A stretch of 50,408 bases of DNA. Source: Brevibacillus gelatini. Lineage in GTDB: Bacteria > Bacillota > Bacilli > Brevibacillales > Brevibacillaceae. The notes below the pieces were generated by a model that had not been told where the DNA came from, ran no database searches, and saw nothing but the letters and a program-made list of their open reading frames with translations. Every line of letters starts with the position of its first letter. Position 1 is the stretch's first letter. The stretch spans positions 1-50,408 of the forward strand of contig NZ_RHHS01000041.1 of the NCBI RefSeq assembly GCF_003710935.1, written 5' to 3'. The position numbers were made by a program, and so were the translations under genes. Below, in pieces: positions 25,238 to 34,390 of the stretch.

Positions 25238-26197
25238 ATGGAACGAAAAAAGCTGGTCCAGGTAAAGAACCTGACAAAAACCTTTACGCTTGGCAAAGGA
25301 CTCTCGTTGAAAGCGGCTTGCGACGTCTCCTTTGACATATACGAAGGGGAGACATTTGGACTGGTAGGCGAATCTGGCTGCGGAAAATCAACGACAGGCC
25401 GCACCATCATCGGTTTGTACCAGCCGACCTTTGGGGAGGTGCTGTTCGACGGAATCAATGTCCACAAAGCCTCTGCGAGCGAGCGGAGCCAGATTACGCG
25501 TAACATTCAGATGATTTTCCAGGACCCGTATGCGTCACTGAATCCGCGAATGAACATCGCTGAAATCATCGGAGAAGGTCTGCATTTGAACGGGCTGTAC
25601 AAAGGCAAGGAGCGGATGAAGCGGGTCATCGAGCTGCTGGAGATGGTCGGATTGCAAAAAGAGCATGCCAACCGTTTCCCGCACGAGTTCAGTGGTGGGC
25701 AGCGGCAACGGATCGGGATCGCCCGGGCGCTTGCGGTCAACCCGAAATTCGTCATCGCCGATGAGCCGATCTCGGCTTTGGATGTCTCGGTACAGGCACA
25801 GGTGGTCAATCTGATGAAAAATTTGCAGCGGGAGCAAAACTTGACCTACTTATTCATCGCCCACGACCTCGCGATGGTCAAGCATATCAGCGACCGGATC
25901 GGCGTGATGTATTTGGGCAACATGGTGGAGATGAGCACGAGCGAAAAGCTCTATGAATCTCCGAAACACCCGTACACGCAAGCGTTGCTGTCAGCCATTC
26001 CCGTCCCCGATCCCGATCTGGAAAAAAGCCGTGAGCGGAAGATCATCGAAGGCGATGTGCCAAGCCCGATCAACCCGCCCAGCGGCTGTGTGTTCCGCAC
26101 GCGCTGTCCAGTGGCAAAAGCGGTGTGCGCCGAGAAAAAGCCTGTCTGGCAGGAAGTGGACACCGATCATTTTGCGGCTTGTCATCTTTATCAATAA
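25238..26197 (+). CDS. ykfD: Peptide ABC transporter ATPase YkfD/DppF
   Basis: 319 residues from ATG 25238. Walker A GESGCGKS, signature FSGGQRQR, Walker B FVIADEPISALD, switch AHDLAMV, and a C-terminal oligo/dipeptide domain with SGCVFRTRCPVAKAVC. Second ATPase subunit for DppBC. In B. subtilis ykfD holds the same last place. Ends just before two tandem terminators. Confidence 0.92.
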   Translation: MERKKLVQVKNLTKTFTLGKGLSLKAACDVSFDIYEGETFGLVGESGCGKSTTGRTIIGLYQPTFGEVLFDGINVHKASASERSQITRNIQMIFQDPYASLNPRMNIAEIIGEGLHLNGLYKGKERMKRVIELLEMVGLQKEHANRFPHEFSGGQRQRIGIARALAVNPKFVIADEPISALDVSVQAQVVNLMKNLQREQNLTYLFIAHDLAMVKHISDRIGVMYLGNMVEMSTSEKLYESPKHPYTQALLSAIPVPDPDLEKSRERKIIEGDVPSPINPPSGCVFRTRCPVAKAVCAEKKPVWQEVDTDHFAACHLYQ

Positions 26198-26209
26198 AAA
26201 GCATGTCAC

Positions 26210-26233
26210 TGTCGCAACATTCGACATTTTTTT
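26210..26233 (+). terminator. Terminator of the dpp-ykf operon
   Basis: Stem TGTCG / CGACA around a 7-base loop, followed by seven Ts. Confidence 0.7.
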
Positions 26234-26234
26234 C

Positions 26235-26265
26235 AGCCGTCCCTCACGCAAGGGATGGCTTTTTG
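26235..26265 (+). terminator. Second tandem terminator
   Basis: Stem AGCCGTCCCT / AGGGATGGCT, ten pairs including one G-T, loop CACGCA, then TTTTTG. Immediately behind the previous one. Confidence 0.75.
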
Positions 26266-26442
26266 TCGAGGATTGGTTTCTATATAAAGGAAGGTTTACC
26301 AACAAGGATTGGCGGGAAGAACTATTAATATTCTGTAAACTGGCAGGAATCAAACAACTTTTGTCGAAATACGGTTACAGTAAACAACGTAACTCGCCTG
26401 ACTTCATCGTGAACTCCCAATCCAGAGAAGTGAGGGTTGCAT

Positions 26443-27387
26443 ATGACTTTGAGTACCTCCTCATTCCATTCCACTCCCCGTCGCTGGCGGGAAGTAGAAG
26501 CACAGTTAGGAATCGTCGTGCCCAGGTCGCTTCGATCTGACACCTCTGCCTTGCTGTTTTTGGAAAGCGTCGCTGCAACACCCATGTTGGACAAAGAAGA
26601 AGAATTGGCGTGCCTGATTCGCTATCAGCAGCACGGCGATATGGAGGCACGTGAAAAGATTGTGCGGGCGTATTTGCGCTATGTCGTCAGTACAGCCTTG
26701 CGCCATTTGAAAAGAGGCATGCCGTTTCTGGATCTGATCCAGGAAGGCACGATTGGATTGTTTACGGCCATAGACAAATTCGATGTGGGACGCGGCGTAC
26801 GTCTCTATCATTACTCGCATTGGTGGATTTCCCAGGCGATCACCCGTGCGATCAACGACAAAGGTACCTTGATCCGCATTCCTGTCCACATGCATGAACA
26901 GATTCGCCAATACCAAAAGCAGGTATTGCAGCTGATTCACGCGCTGAACCGCACGCCGGATCGGCACGAGATCGCAGGACTGCTCGACATACCGTTGGAA
27001 AAAGTCGATGCGATCGAGCTGGCGCTGACGATGAAAATGGAGTCGATTGATGCCGAGCTGGACAGCGAAAAATGGCATTCAGAGCATGACGATGAATGCC
27101 TCAGTTATGCCGAGATCATGGACGATGGATTGTCCTCGCTGGACGATTGGATTGAAAAGGTCGACTTGCGCTCGCAAATGCATGCGGCATTGGAGAGGCT
27201 CAGTCCCCGCGCCCAGGAGATCATCTCCATGCGTTACGGTCTTTACGACGACCATGTGTACACGCTGGAGGAAGTGGGCAAAATGTTCGGTCTGACCCGC
27301 GAGCGAATCCGCCAGATCGAAGCGACGACGATTGACCGACTGCGCACGCAAAAAGCATCGAAAGTGTTGAAAGACTATTTGACCTGA
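26443..27387 (+). CDS. Sigma-70 family factor, SigA-like but non-primary
   Basis: 314 residues from ATG 26443, six bases after GTGAGGG. It has region 1.2 (MLDKEEELACLIRYQQHGD), region 2 (YLRYVVSTALRHLKRGMPFLDLIQEGTIGLFTAIDKFD), region 3 and region 4.2 (YTLEEVGKMFGLTRERIRQIE). It lacks the long acidic region 1.1 of SigA. Region 2.4 keeps QAITRAI but has LYHYSHWWIS where SigA has FSTYATWWIR, so -10 recognition or melting may differ. A group 2-type or diverged sigma factor; targets unknown. It stands alone between terminators. Confidence 0.85.
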   Translation: MTLSTSSFHSTPRRWREVEAQLGIVVPRSLRSDTSALLFLESVAATPMLDKEEELACLIRYQQHGDMEAREKIVRAYLRYVVSTALRHLKRGMPFLDLIQEGTIGLFTAIDKFDVGRGVRLYHYSHWWISQAITRAINDKGTLIRIPVHMHEQIRQYQKQVLQLIHALNRTPDRHEIAGLLDIPLEKVDAIELALTMKMESIDAELDSEKWHSEHDDECLSYAEIMDDGLSSLDDWIEKVDLRSQMHAALERLSPRAQEIISMRYGLYDDHVYTLEEVGKMFGLTRERIRQIEATTIDRLRTQKASKVLKDYLT

Positions 27388-27393
27388 TAGCTC

Positions 27394-27425
27394 AGCCCCC
27401 CTTGTTTACGGAGGGGCTTTTTTTG
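27394..27425 (+). terminator. Terminator of the sigma factor gene
   Basis: Stem AGCCCC / GGGGCT with adjoining C/G bases, followed by seven Ts. Eight bases after the stop codon. Confidence 0.75.
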
Positions 27426-27484
27426 CATGAAAACGGACAACTGTCGGTTCAAGACAGCGGAAGGCGCTTGCGTCCGTCTTCTTG

Positions 27485-27493
27485 TGGTAAACT
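27485..27493 (+). promoter_or_regulatory. Possible extended -10 promoter of hslO
   Basis: TGGTAAACT, a TGn-extended -10, 47 bases before hslO. TTGCGT lies only 14 bases upstream, so the -35 is poor. Confidence 0.3.
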
Positions 27494-27539
27494 GATAAAG
27501 GCAGTTCAGATTTTTTCATGGAAGAAGGAGGATCGCCAG

Positions 27540-28412
27540 ATGAGCGATTATTTGATAAGAGCAACCGGATTCGACGGACACGTGCGGGCTTTTGCCGCGC
27601 GCACAACAGGGATTGTAGAAGAAATGCGCCGTCGCCACGACATGTGGAACACAGCAACCGCTGCGACAGGACGCACATTGACGGCGACTCTGATGATGGG
27701 CGCCATGTTAAAAGGAAACGAAAGTCTCTCTGTCAAAATAAAAGGGGGAGGGCCGATCGGCCAGATCGTCGCGGAGGCCAATGCCGATGGAGACGGGATC
27801 GCCTACGCTACCAACCCGCACGTTCATTTTGAGCTGAATGAAAAAGGCAAGCTGGATGTTGCGCGCGCAGTCGGGACAGATGGCTTTGTGTACGTGACAA
27901 AAGACCTTGGGCTGAAAGAGCCGTACCAAGGCAGCTCGCCGATTGTCTCCGGAGAGATTGGCGAGGACATCACCTACTACTTTGTGACATCGGAGCAAAC
28001 GCCATCTGCCGTAGGGGTAGGCGTGCTGGTCAATCCGGAGGACCGCTCTGTTCTGGCATCCGGCGGGTTTATTATCCAGCTTTTGCCGAACACGCCTGAT
28101 GAGGTTGTGGCGAAAATCGAAGAACGGCTGGGGAAACTGCCGCAAGTATCCCGCATGATCGGCGAGGGGCTGACTCCGGAGGAAATTTTGGCGCGCGTCC
28201 TGGACGATCCGAAGTACCTGAGCCGCACAGACATTCAGTTCAACTGCAAATGCAACGAGGATAAAGTCATCCAGGCTCTGATTAGCATGGGACGTGAAGA
28301 GATGGAGAGTCTGATTGAGGAACAGGGCGAAGCGGAGGTACACTGTCATTTTTGCAACGAACGCTATCATTTTGACAGAGCCGCGCTGGAAGACATCTTG
28401 AAAGACATGTAG
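27540..28412 (+). CDS. hslO: Redox-regulated holdase chaperone Hsp33
   Basis: 290 residues from ATG 27540 with AAGGAGGATC upstream. Hsp33 N-terminal domain (MSDYLIRATGFDGHVRAFAA, TGRTLTATLMMGAMLKGNE) and a zinc-binding redox switch made by C236 and C238 (CKC) and C269 and C272 (CHFC). Under oxidative heat stress the switch unfolds and the protein holds unfolding clients. Cytoplasmic. The gene order hslO-yacD-cysK is that of Bacillus, but the genes normally upstream (coaX, ftsH) are not here. Confidence 0.96.
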   Translation: MSDYLIRATGFDGHVRAFAARTTGIVEEMRRRHDMWNTATAATGRTLTATLMMGAMLKGNESLSVKIKGGGPIGQIVAEANADGDGIAYATNPHVHFELNEKGKLDVARAVGTDGFVYVTKDLGLKEPYQGSSPIVSGEIGEDITYYFVTSEQTPSAVGVGVLVNPEDRSVLASGGFIIQLLPNTPDEVVAKIEERLGKLPQVSRMIGEGLTPEEILARVLDDPKYLSRTDIQFNCKCNEDKVIQALISMGREEMESLIEEQGEAEVHCHFCNERYHFDRAALEDILKDM

Positions 28413-28451
28413 GCAAAAGCTGCGCGGCGTCTGCCAGGGGAGAGGGATGGC

Positions 28452-29354
28452 ATGACCAATGGAAAAGGGTTGTGGGCATTCATCGGGGCGCTTGTTTTGT
28501 TGCTGCTTGCCGTGACCTGGGCTTGGTACCAGTCGTCCGGCAAGCTGCAGCCTGCGGCTATCGTCGGGGATGTGACGATCAGCGAAGCGGAGTACGTGTC
28601 AGCGCTCAAGCAAAAATTCGGGAAGCAGGTGCTCGACGACCTGGTGAATCGCGAGGTTGTTTTCCAGGAGGCCAAGCGTCTTGGAATCAGCGCTGACCCG
28701 AAGCAGATCGAGCAAGAGCTGGCGCAAATTCGGGACAGCTATGGCAGCCAGACAGACAGCGAGTTCGAGCAGGCGCTGCAAAAGCAGGCCGGAACGACTG
28801 TCGATTCGTTGAAGCGGGAGATCACCTATCAAATTTTGCTGCAAACGTTGGCGACCAGAGATATTGCCATCAGTGACGACGAAGTGTTGAAAGTGTATGA
28901 AAGCAGGGCAGAGCGCTATTCGCGGCCGAAGCAGGTGCGGCTGCGGCAAATTGCGGTCGCATCGCAAAAAGAGGCGGAGCAGGTTCTGGCCGAACTCAGG
29001 CAGGGGGCCAACTTCCAGACGCTCGCCAAGGAACGCTCCATTGACAGCAGAACAGCCGCAATTGGCGGCGATCTCGGCTGGTTATCCGTGCGCGACCACC
29101 AACTGCCAGACGAAGCGTGGAACGCGATCGAAAAGCTGAAGGCAAAAGACAACAGCGAACCGGTCAAAGTAGACGACAACTACGTGATTTATCACCTGGA
29201 GCAAAGCAGAGAGGCTACACAGAGGTCGTTTGAAGAGGTAAAAGAGGAATTGCGCCGGGAAATTGCGTTTGCGCAGGTAGAGTCTCTCGATACTGTCCTT
29301 GCGCGGTTGCGCGAATCGGTAGGGGTTCAGCTTTTTGGGCAAATGCCTCATTGA
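28452..29354 (+). CDS. yacD: Membrane-anchored parvulin-type peptidyl-prolyl isomerase (YacD-like)
   Basis: 300 residues. One N-terminal membrane anchor (about 7-25), a SurA/PrsA-like helical region (VGDVTISEAEYVSALKQKF), a parvulin PPIase domain at about 155-245 (VRLRQIAVASQKEAEQVL ... IGGDLGWLSV) and a C-terminal helix. There is no lipobox Cys, so unlike PrsA it is anchored by the helix. Likely extracytoplasmic folding helper. Equivalent in place to B. subtilis yacD. The cysK promoter overlaps its stop codon. Confidence 0.85.
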   Translation: MTNGKGLWAFIGALVLLLLAVTWAWYQSSGKLQPAAIVGDVTISEAEYVSALKQKFGKQVLDDLVNREVVFQEAKRLGISADPKQIEQELAQIRDSYGSQTDSEFEQALQKQAGTTVDSLKREITYQILLQTLATRDIAISDDEVLKVYESRAERYSRPKQVRLRQIAVASQKEAEQVLAELRQGANFQTLAKERSIDSRTAAIGGDLGWLSVRDHQLPDEAWNAIEKLKAKDNSEPVKVDDNYVIYHLEQSREATQRSFEEVKEELRREIAFAQVESLDTVLARLRESVGVQLFGQMPH

Positions 29355-29379
29355 CCAATTGGGCAACCGTTGATATAAT
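29351..29379 (+). promoter_or_regulatory. SigA promoter of cysK
   Basis: TTGACC at 29351-29356, 17-base spacer, TATAAT at 29374-29379 with TGA before it. It sits on the yacD stop codon and 57 bases before cysK, giving cysK separate control. I saw no clear CymR palindrome. Confidence 0.8.
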
Positions 29380-29436
29380 TATGACAACAAATCCTAGCGT
29401 TTTACTCGGCTATGTAAAAATAAGGGGGCAAGACAT

Positions 29437-30369
29437 ATGCGCGTGGCGAATTCCATTACTGATTTAATTGGCTTTACTCCGCTTGTGAAGCTGAATCGTG
29501 TTGTCACTGAAGATCTTGCAGACATTTACTTGAAGCTTGAGTTTTTCAACCCGGGCAGCAGTGTGAAGGACCGTATTGCACTGGCGATGATCGAGGCAGC
29601 CGAAGCAGATGGCAGCCTGAAGCCGGGATATACCATTATTGAACCGACGAGCGGAAATACAGGGATTGGGCTTGCGATGGTGGCTGCAGCAAAAGGCTAC
29701 CGCGCGATCCTGGTCATGCCGGAGACGATGAGTATCGAGCGTCGCAATCTGCTTCGCGCATACGGCGCTGAACTGATTCTCACCCCGGGATCGGAAGGAA
29801 TGGGCGGGGCCATTCGCAAAGCCGAAGAGCTGGCGAAGGAAGACAGCACCTACTTTATCCCGCAACAATTCAAAAACAAGGCCAACCCGGCGATCCACCG
29901 CGATACGACCGCGCGCGAACTGCTGGAGCAAGCAAAAGAAATCGGCGGCGTAGACGCATTTGTTTCCGGAATCGGAACAGGCGGAACGATCACAGGTGTC
30001 GGACAGGTGCTGCGCGAGCACTATCCAAACGTACACATCGTCGCAGTCGAGCCGGCAGCATCTCCTGTTTTGTCTGGCGGCAAGCCAGGTCCGCATAAAA
30101 TCCAGGGGATCGGCGCGGGCTTTGTTCCGGAAATTCTCGATACGCAAATTTACGACGAGATCATCAAGGTAGAAAACGAGGAAGCTTTTGAAACAGCGCG
30201 TCGCGTTGCCCGTCAGGAAGGCATTCTGGGCGGCATTTCCTCCGGGGCGGCAATCCATGCTGCGCTGCAGGTGGCGGCGAAACTGGGCAAAGGCAAAAAA
30301 GTCATCGCCGTGATCCCATCCAACGGCGAACGTTACCTGTCTACTCCTCTGTACCAATTCGAGGATTGA
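29437..30369 (+). CDS. cysK: Cysteine synthase (O-acetylserine sulfhydrylase)
   Basis: 310 residues. PLP enzyme of fold type II: pyridoxal lysine K44 in [12 protein letters not shown], substrate loop [13 protein letters not shown], phosphate-binding [13 protein letters not shown]-terminal [14 protein letters not shown]. It makes cysteine from O-acetylserine and sulfide. It has its own promoter and terminator within the otherwise folate-directed cluster, as in other Bacillales. Confidence 0.96.
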   Translation: MRVANSITDLIGFTPLVKLNRVVTEDLADIYLKLEFFNPGSSVKDRIALAMIEAAEADGSLKPGYTIIEPTSGNTGIGLAMVAAAKGYRAILVMPETMSIERRNLLRAYGAELILTPGSEGMGGAIRKAEELAKEDSTYFIPQQFKNKANPAIHRDTTARELLEQAKEIGGVDAFVSGIGTGGTITGVGQVLREHYPNVHIVAVEPAASPVLSGGKPGPHKIQGIGAGFVPEILDTQIYDEIIKVENEEAFETARRVARQEGILGGISSGAAIHAALQVAAKLGKGKKVIAVIPSNGERYLSTPLYQFED

Positions 30370-30386
30370 TTGGCAGCAAAATACGA

Positions 30387-30429
30387 GAGGCCATGTCATG
30401 CCATTTTGGCTGCGTGGTCTTTTCTTTTT
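30387..30429 (+). terminator. Terminator of cysK
   Basis: Stem GAGGCCATG / CGTGGTCTT (nine pairs, some G-T) with an inner GCC/GGC, then TTTCTTTTTG. A -10-like TATAAT follows at 30444-30449 and probably serves pabB, but its -35 is poor. Confidence 0.6.
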
Positions 30430-30492
30430 GCCCGGCGCGACTATATAATGAACGGATAAACAGTGAAAAAACCGGAGCGTGAAACGAAATTG

Positions 30493-31986
30493 ATGTTCCC
30501 TACCTATGCACAATGCCAGACGTACGCTTTGACATACCCATTGATTCCGCTTGCCCTTCGCGGCAAATGGTCTGCTGAAATCGACCCGTGGCAGGTGTTG
30601 ACTACGCTGCAGCCGTCCATGCAGGATGCAGTCTTGCTGGAAAGCGGCCGAGTGGGAAGGTACACTTTTTTGGCCTACCAGCCTGTAGCCACGTTGCGCA
30701 GTCAGCGGGGCGAAACGATTGTAATCTATCCCGATCAGCAGGTAGAAAATATGGAGGCGGAGCAGCCGCTCGATGCCTTGCGCAAGCTGCTTGCCCGCTA
30801 CCGCACGCCAGTCGTTCCAGATATGCCTGATTTTTCCGGCGGAGCAGTAGGCTATCTCAGCTATGACATGAACCGCTTTTTTGAGCCTACGCTGCCCCAG
30901 ATCGCGACGGACGACTTACAGTTGCCAGACCTGTATGTTATGATAATGCAAGACCTTGTTGTCTTCGATCATCAGACGCGGGAGATCGTATGTCTGACTC
31001 ATTTGTCTGCAAACGAGTTGAGCGAAGAGACTTATCGACAAGCGGCAACACGTCTGGAAAAGCGGCTGGAGTCACTGGAAAAGCTGGTGGCCGAAGCCGA
31101 CACCGTGGACTGGGATGCGCTTAGAAAAAGACCGCTGGTTCAGATGACGCCAGCGTCTGTATCGTTTGCAAAAGACCAGTTCGAGGACGCGGTGCGCCGG
31201 GTGCAGGAGTATATTGCCCAAGGCGACGTTTTTCAGGTGAACCTGTCCGTGCGGCAAAGCAAGCCGATCCAGGTGCCTGCTTTCGATGTGTACAAGGTGC
31301 TGCGCAAGCTGAATCCGTCCCCGTACATGGGCTATCTCAGCTTTCCGGAGTTTCAGTTGGTCAGCGCTTCGCCAGAGCTATTGGTCAAAGTAAAAGGCGG
31401 CGAGGTTCACACGCGGCCCATCGCAGGTACCCGTCCGCGCGGGCAAACCGACGCCCAGGACGAAGCATTGGCCCGCGAGCTGATCGACAATGAAAAGGAA
31501 CGCGCCGAGCACGTCATGCTGGTGGACCTGGAGCGCAACGATCTGGGCCGCGTCTGCCGCTATGGCAGCGTGGAGGTCAGCGAGTTCATGGTCGTGGAGA
31601 AATACTCCCACGTCATGCATATCGTCTCGCACGTAAAAGGAGAGCTGGCAGAGGGCAAAGATGCTTTCGACGCTGTGGCGGCGACTTTTCCTGGCGGTAC
31701 GATTACAGGGGCGCCAAAAGTGCGGACGATGGAAATCATCGAGGAACTGGAGCCAGTCAAGCGCGGCGTGTACACGGGATCAATCGGCTGGTTTGGCTTT
31801 AACGGAGATGTCGAGGTCAACATCGCGATCCGGACGATGGTCGTCAAGGACGGGATGGCTCACGTGCAGGCAGGGGCAGGCATCGTGATTGACTCTGTCC
31901 CGGAGGCAGAGTACGCCGAGTCGCTGAAAAAGGCAGAGGCGTTATGGAAGGCATTGGAGATTAGCGAGCAGAGAACGATGAGTTGA
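30493..31986 (+). CDS. pabB: Aminodeoxychorismate synthase component I
   Basis: 497 residues from ATG 30493. TTG 30490 and GTG 30463 are alternative in-frame starts; GGAGCG at 30473 favours the inner ones. Chorismate-binding domain in the second half (about 225-485): GDVFQVNLSVRQS, IAGTRPRG, DLERNDLGRVC, and TFPGGTITGAPKVRTMEII. The last motif is common to PabB and TrpE; the neighbours pabA, pabC and folP indicate PabB. With PabA it turns chorismate and glutamine into aminodeoxychorismate for p-aminobenzoate. Confidence 0.92.
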   Translation: MFPTYAQCQTYALTYPLIPLALRGKWSAEIDPWQVLTTLQPSMQDAVLLESGRVGRYTFLAYQPVATLRSQRGETIVIYPDQQVENMEAEQPLDALRKLLARYRTPVVPDMPDFSGGAVGYLSYDMNRFFEPTLPQIATDDLQLPDLYVMIMQDLVVFDHQTREIVCLTHLSANELSEETYRQAATRLEKRLESLEKLVAEADTVDWDALRKRPLVQMTPASVSFAKDQFEDAVRRVQEYIAQGDVFQVNLSVRQSKPIQVPAFDVYKVLRKLNPSPYMGYLSFPEFQLVSASPELLVKVKGGEVHTRPIAGTRPRGQTDAQDEALARELIDNEKERAEHVMLVDLERNDLGRVCRYGSVEVSEFMVVEKYSHVMHIVSHVKGELAEGKDAFDAVAATFPGGTITGAPKVRTMEIIEELEPVKRGVYTGSIGWFGFNGDVEVNIAIRTMVVKDGMAHVQAGAGIVIDSVPEAEYAESLKKAEALWKALEISEQRTMS

Positions 31987-32003
31987 GAGGAGATGAGTGA
32001 AAG

Positions 32004-32588
32004 ATGATTTTGATGATTGACAACTACGATTCTTTTACGTACAACCTGGTGCAGTATGTCGGTGAGCTGGGCGAGGAGCTGCAGGTGTATCGCAATGACA
32101 AAATTACGCTGGAAGAAATCGAGCGGCTGGCACCCGATTACTTGATGGTGTCGCCTGGTCCTTGCACACCGAACGAAGCGGGGATCAGCATGGAGGCCAT
32201 CTCCCATTTTGCCGGAAAAATCCCGATTTTGGGCGTGTGCCTGGGACATCAGTCGATTGGACAAGTGTTTGGCGCAAAAGTCATTCGCGCCGAGCGACTG
32301 ATGCACGGGAAAACGTCTCCGGTCATTCATGACGGCAAAACGATTTTCCGCGATATTCCGTCTCCTTTTACCGCCGCACGCTACCACTCCTTGATCGTGG
32401 AGGAATCCTCCATTCCGAGTGAGCTGGAGGTTACGGCCCGGACGCCTGAAGGGGAAATCATGGCAATTCGCCATCGCGAGTACCCGATTGAAGGGGTGCA
32501 GTTCCACCCTGAATCGATCATTACGGAGTACGGCAAGCAGCTTTTGCAAAACTTCCTCACCACCTATGCACGCCATACGACAGGATAA
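32004..32588 (+). CDS. pabA: Aminodeoxychorismate/anthranilate synthase glutaminase subunit
   Basis: 194 residues. Class I glutamine amidotransferase: [31 protein letters not shown], catalytic Cys79 in [10 protein letters not shown], and [10 protein letters not shown] with the catalytic His/Glu. In Bacillales this subunit often serves both PabB and TrpE. The usual next gene, pabC, is not adjacent; a terminator follows after 14 bases. Confidence 0.95.
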   Translation: MILMIDNYDSFTYNLVQYVGELGEELQVYRNDKITLEEIERLAPDYLMVSPGPCTPNEAGISMEAISHFAGKIPILGVCLGHQSIGQVFGAKVIRAERLMHGKTSPVIHDGKTIFRDIPSPFTAARYHSLIVEESSIPSELEVTARTPEGEIMAIRHREYPIEGVQFHPESIITEYGKQLLQNFLTTYARHTTG

Positions 32589-32602
32589 CGTTGGATAGAG
32601 GA

Positions 32603-32637
32603 CAAAAACCGCCTTTTTTCGGGCGGTTTTTGTATTT
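32603..32637 (+). terminator. Terminator after pabA
   Basis: Stem CAAAAACCGCC / GGCGGTTTTTG, almost perfect, then TATTTT. It ends the pabBA transcript where pabC would be expected. Confidence 0.88.
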
Positions 32638-32689
32638 TACAGACTCTTCATGCAGGCTTTACCATCTCTCGACATTCGGCTTGTACAAT
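32636..32689 (+). promoter_or_regulatory. PhoP-box array and -10 of the phoX-tatA-tatC operon
   Basis: Four hexamers at exact 11-base steps: TTTACA (32636), TTCATG (32647), TTTACC (32658), TCGACA (32669). They resemble the PhoP consensus TT(A/C/T)A(C/T)A-N5. TACAAT at 32684-32689 serves as -10. With transcription starting near 32696 the array covers about -60 to -22, the usual position for PhoP activation. No good -35 exists, as expected for an activated promoter. Confidence 0.65.
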
Positions 32690-32723
32690 GAGGCATAAGA
32701 TGGCGAAAGAGGAGAGATGATGA

Positions 32724-34370
32724 ATGGATGTAAACCGTCGACAGTTTTTGACTTATCTGGGTGCAGGTACGGCAGCACTGGCATCAATGGCAACAGGGAT
32801 TCCAGCATTGGCAGCAGCAGGCAGTACCTTGTCTGGGAAAACAGCCGATCATCTGTTTGGCCTCGAAACGAAAAACCACTCATTTAAACCCAAATTCAAA
32901 GAAATTCATCCGACGACAAAAGACGATGTCGTGCTGCCGGACGGATTCAAGTACGATGTCATCGCTTCCTACGGCGACAAAATCAATGCCGCCGGAGATA
33001 CGTTTGGCTTCAACAGTGACTTTACGTGCTTTTTGCCAATCGACGGCAAGTCTGACCACGGACTTTTGTGGGTGAACCACGAGTATTTAGGTGAGCTGGA
33101 ATACTACGTCAACGGATACGACTACCTGCATGCCGATCCGGACGACAACAAGCGCACGCCTGAGCAAATTCAAAAATATTTGTACGCGCTCGGCGGCTCC
33201 GTCATCGAGATCAAAAAAGTGCAAGGAACATGGAAACTGGTTGCCGACTCCAAGTACGGCCGCCGCGTCAGCGGGCTGACCAGGCACGTGCTGACTGGCC
33301 CAGCCGCTTCCATCGCAAAAGAAGTGACCGGAACGTTTGCAAATTGCTCCGGTGGAGTAACTTTATGGAATACCGTTCTTTCCTGTGAGGAAAACTACAT
33401 GGACGTTGTAGGCGATTGCAAGCTGCCTGACGCAAAGCATTATGGCTGGGTTATTGAAGTAGATCCGTTCGATCCGAAATCGACGCCGAAAAAGCATACG
33501 GCACTGGGCCGCTTCTCGCACGAAAATACAGCGATGGTGCTGGCGCCGACAGGACAGCTGGTTGTGTACATGGGCGACGATGCCAAAGACCAGTATGTCT
33601 ACAAATATGTTTCCAAGGCGAAGTACGATCCAAAAGCCGGGAAAAACAACTCAAAGCTGCTGGAAGAGGGCACGCTGTATGTCGCCAACTTCGGCAAAGG
33701 AAAATGGATCGCGCTTGACTACGCTACCAACGACGCTTTGAAAAAAGCGGTGAATGGAGAAGGCAAACCGCTGTTTACCTCCCAGGCTGACGTGTTAATC
33801 AACTGCCGCGAAGCTTCCAAAGCGGTTGGGGCAACACCGATGGATCGCCCGGAGGACCTCGAAGTCCATCCGATTGACGGCTCCGTCTTTATCGCCCTGA
33901 CCAACAACGACAAGCACGGCAATTTTTACGGACAAATCGTGCGTCTGTTTGAAAAAGACAACAACCACGCAGGCGGGGAGTTCACCTTTGAAATTTTCGC
34001 AGCGGGCGGTCCGCAAAGCGGGTTTGCTGCGCCGGACAACATGGCGTTTGACAGCGCTGGCAACCTGTGGGTCGTGACCGACATTTCTTCTTCCTCCATG
34101 AACAACGGCATTTACAAGCCGTTTGGAAACAACGGGGTGTTTTTCATTCCAACCTCGGGCAACAACCAGGGACAAGCTGCCCAGTTTGCCTCTGCTCCCG
34201 TAGGTGCGGAAATGACAGGCCCGTGGTTTACGCCTGACGAAAAAACGCTGTTCTTGTCGGTACAGCATCCGGGCGAAAACCTCAAGGACTACAGCCAGCC
34301 AACCAGCCATTGGCCGAAGGGCGGCAATGCAGTAGCTTTGCCGAGTGTGATTGCCATTACGGGTTTCTAG
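32724..34370 (+). CDS. phoX: PhoX-like phosphatase (DUF839) with Tat signal
   Basis: 548 residues. The twin-arginine signal NRRQFLTYLGAGTAALASMA ends near GIPALAAAG. The mature part has PhoX/DUF839 features: LWVNHEYLG, SCEENYMDVV, RFSHENTAMV, VYMGDDAKDQYVYKYV, RPEDLEVHP and PDNMAFDSAGNLWVVTDIS. PhoX enzymes are calcium/iron alkaline phosphatases exported folded. The downstream tatA and tatC genes and the PhoP array support a phosphate-starvation role. B. subtilis pairs PhoD with TatAd/TatCd in the same way. Confidence 0.88.
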   Translation: MDVNRRQFLTYLGAGTAALASMATGIPALAAAGSTLSGKTADHLFGLETKNHSFKPKFKEIHPTTKDDVVLPDGFKYDVIASYGDKINAAGDTFGFNSDFTCFLPIDGKSDHGLLWVNHEYLGELEYYVNGYDYLHADPDDNKRTPEQIQKYLYALGGSVIEIKKVQGTWKLVADSKYGRRVSGLTRHVLTGPAASIAKEVTGTFANCSGGVTLWNTVLSCEENYMDVVGDCKLPDAKHYGWVIEVDPFDPKSTPKKHTALGRFSHENTAMVLAPTGQLVVYMGDDAKDQYVYKYVSKAKYDPKAGKNNSKLLEEGTLYVANFGKGKWIALDYATNDALKKAVNGEGKPLFTSQADVLINCREASKAVGATPMDRPEDLEVHPIDGSVFIALTNNDKHGNFYGQIVRLFEKDNNHAGGEFTFEIFAAGGPQSGFAAPDNMAFDSAGNLWVVTDISSSSMNNGIYKPFGNNGVFFIPTSGNNQGQAAQFASAPVGAEMTGPWFTPDEKTLFLSVQHPGENLKDYSQPTSHWPKGGNAVALPSVIAITGF

Positions 34371-34390
34371 GACAAGGAGTGTAGTGCACC

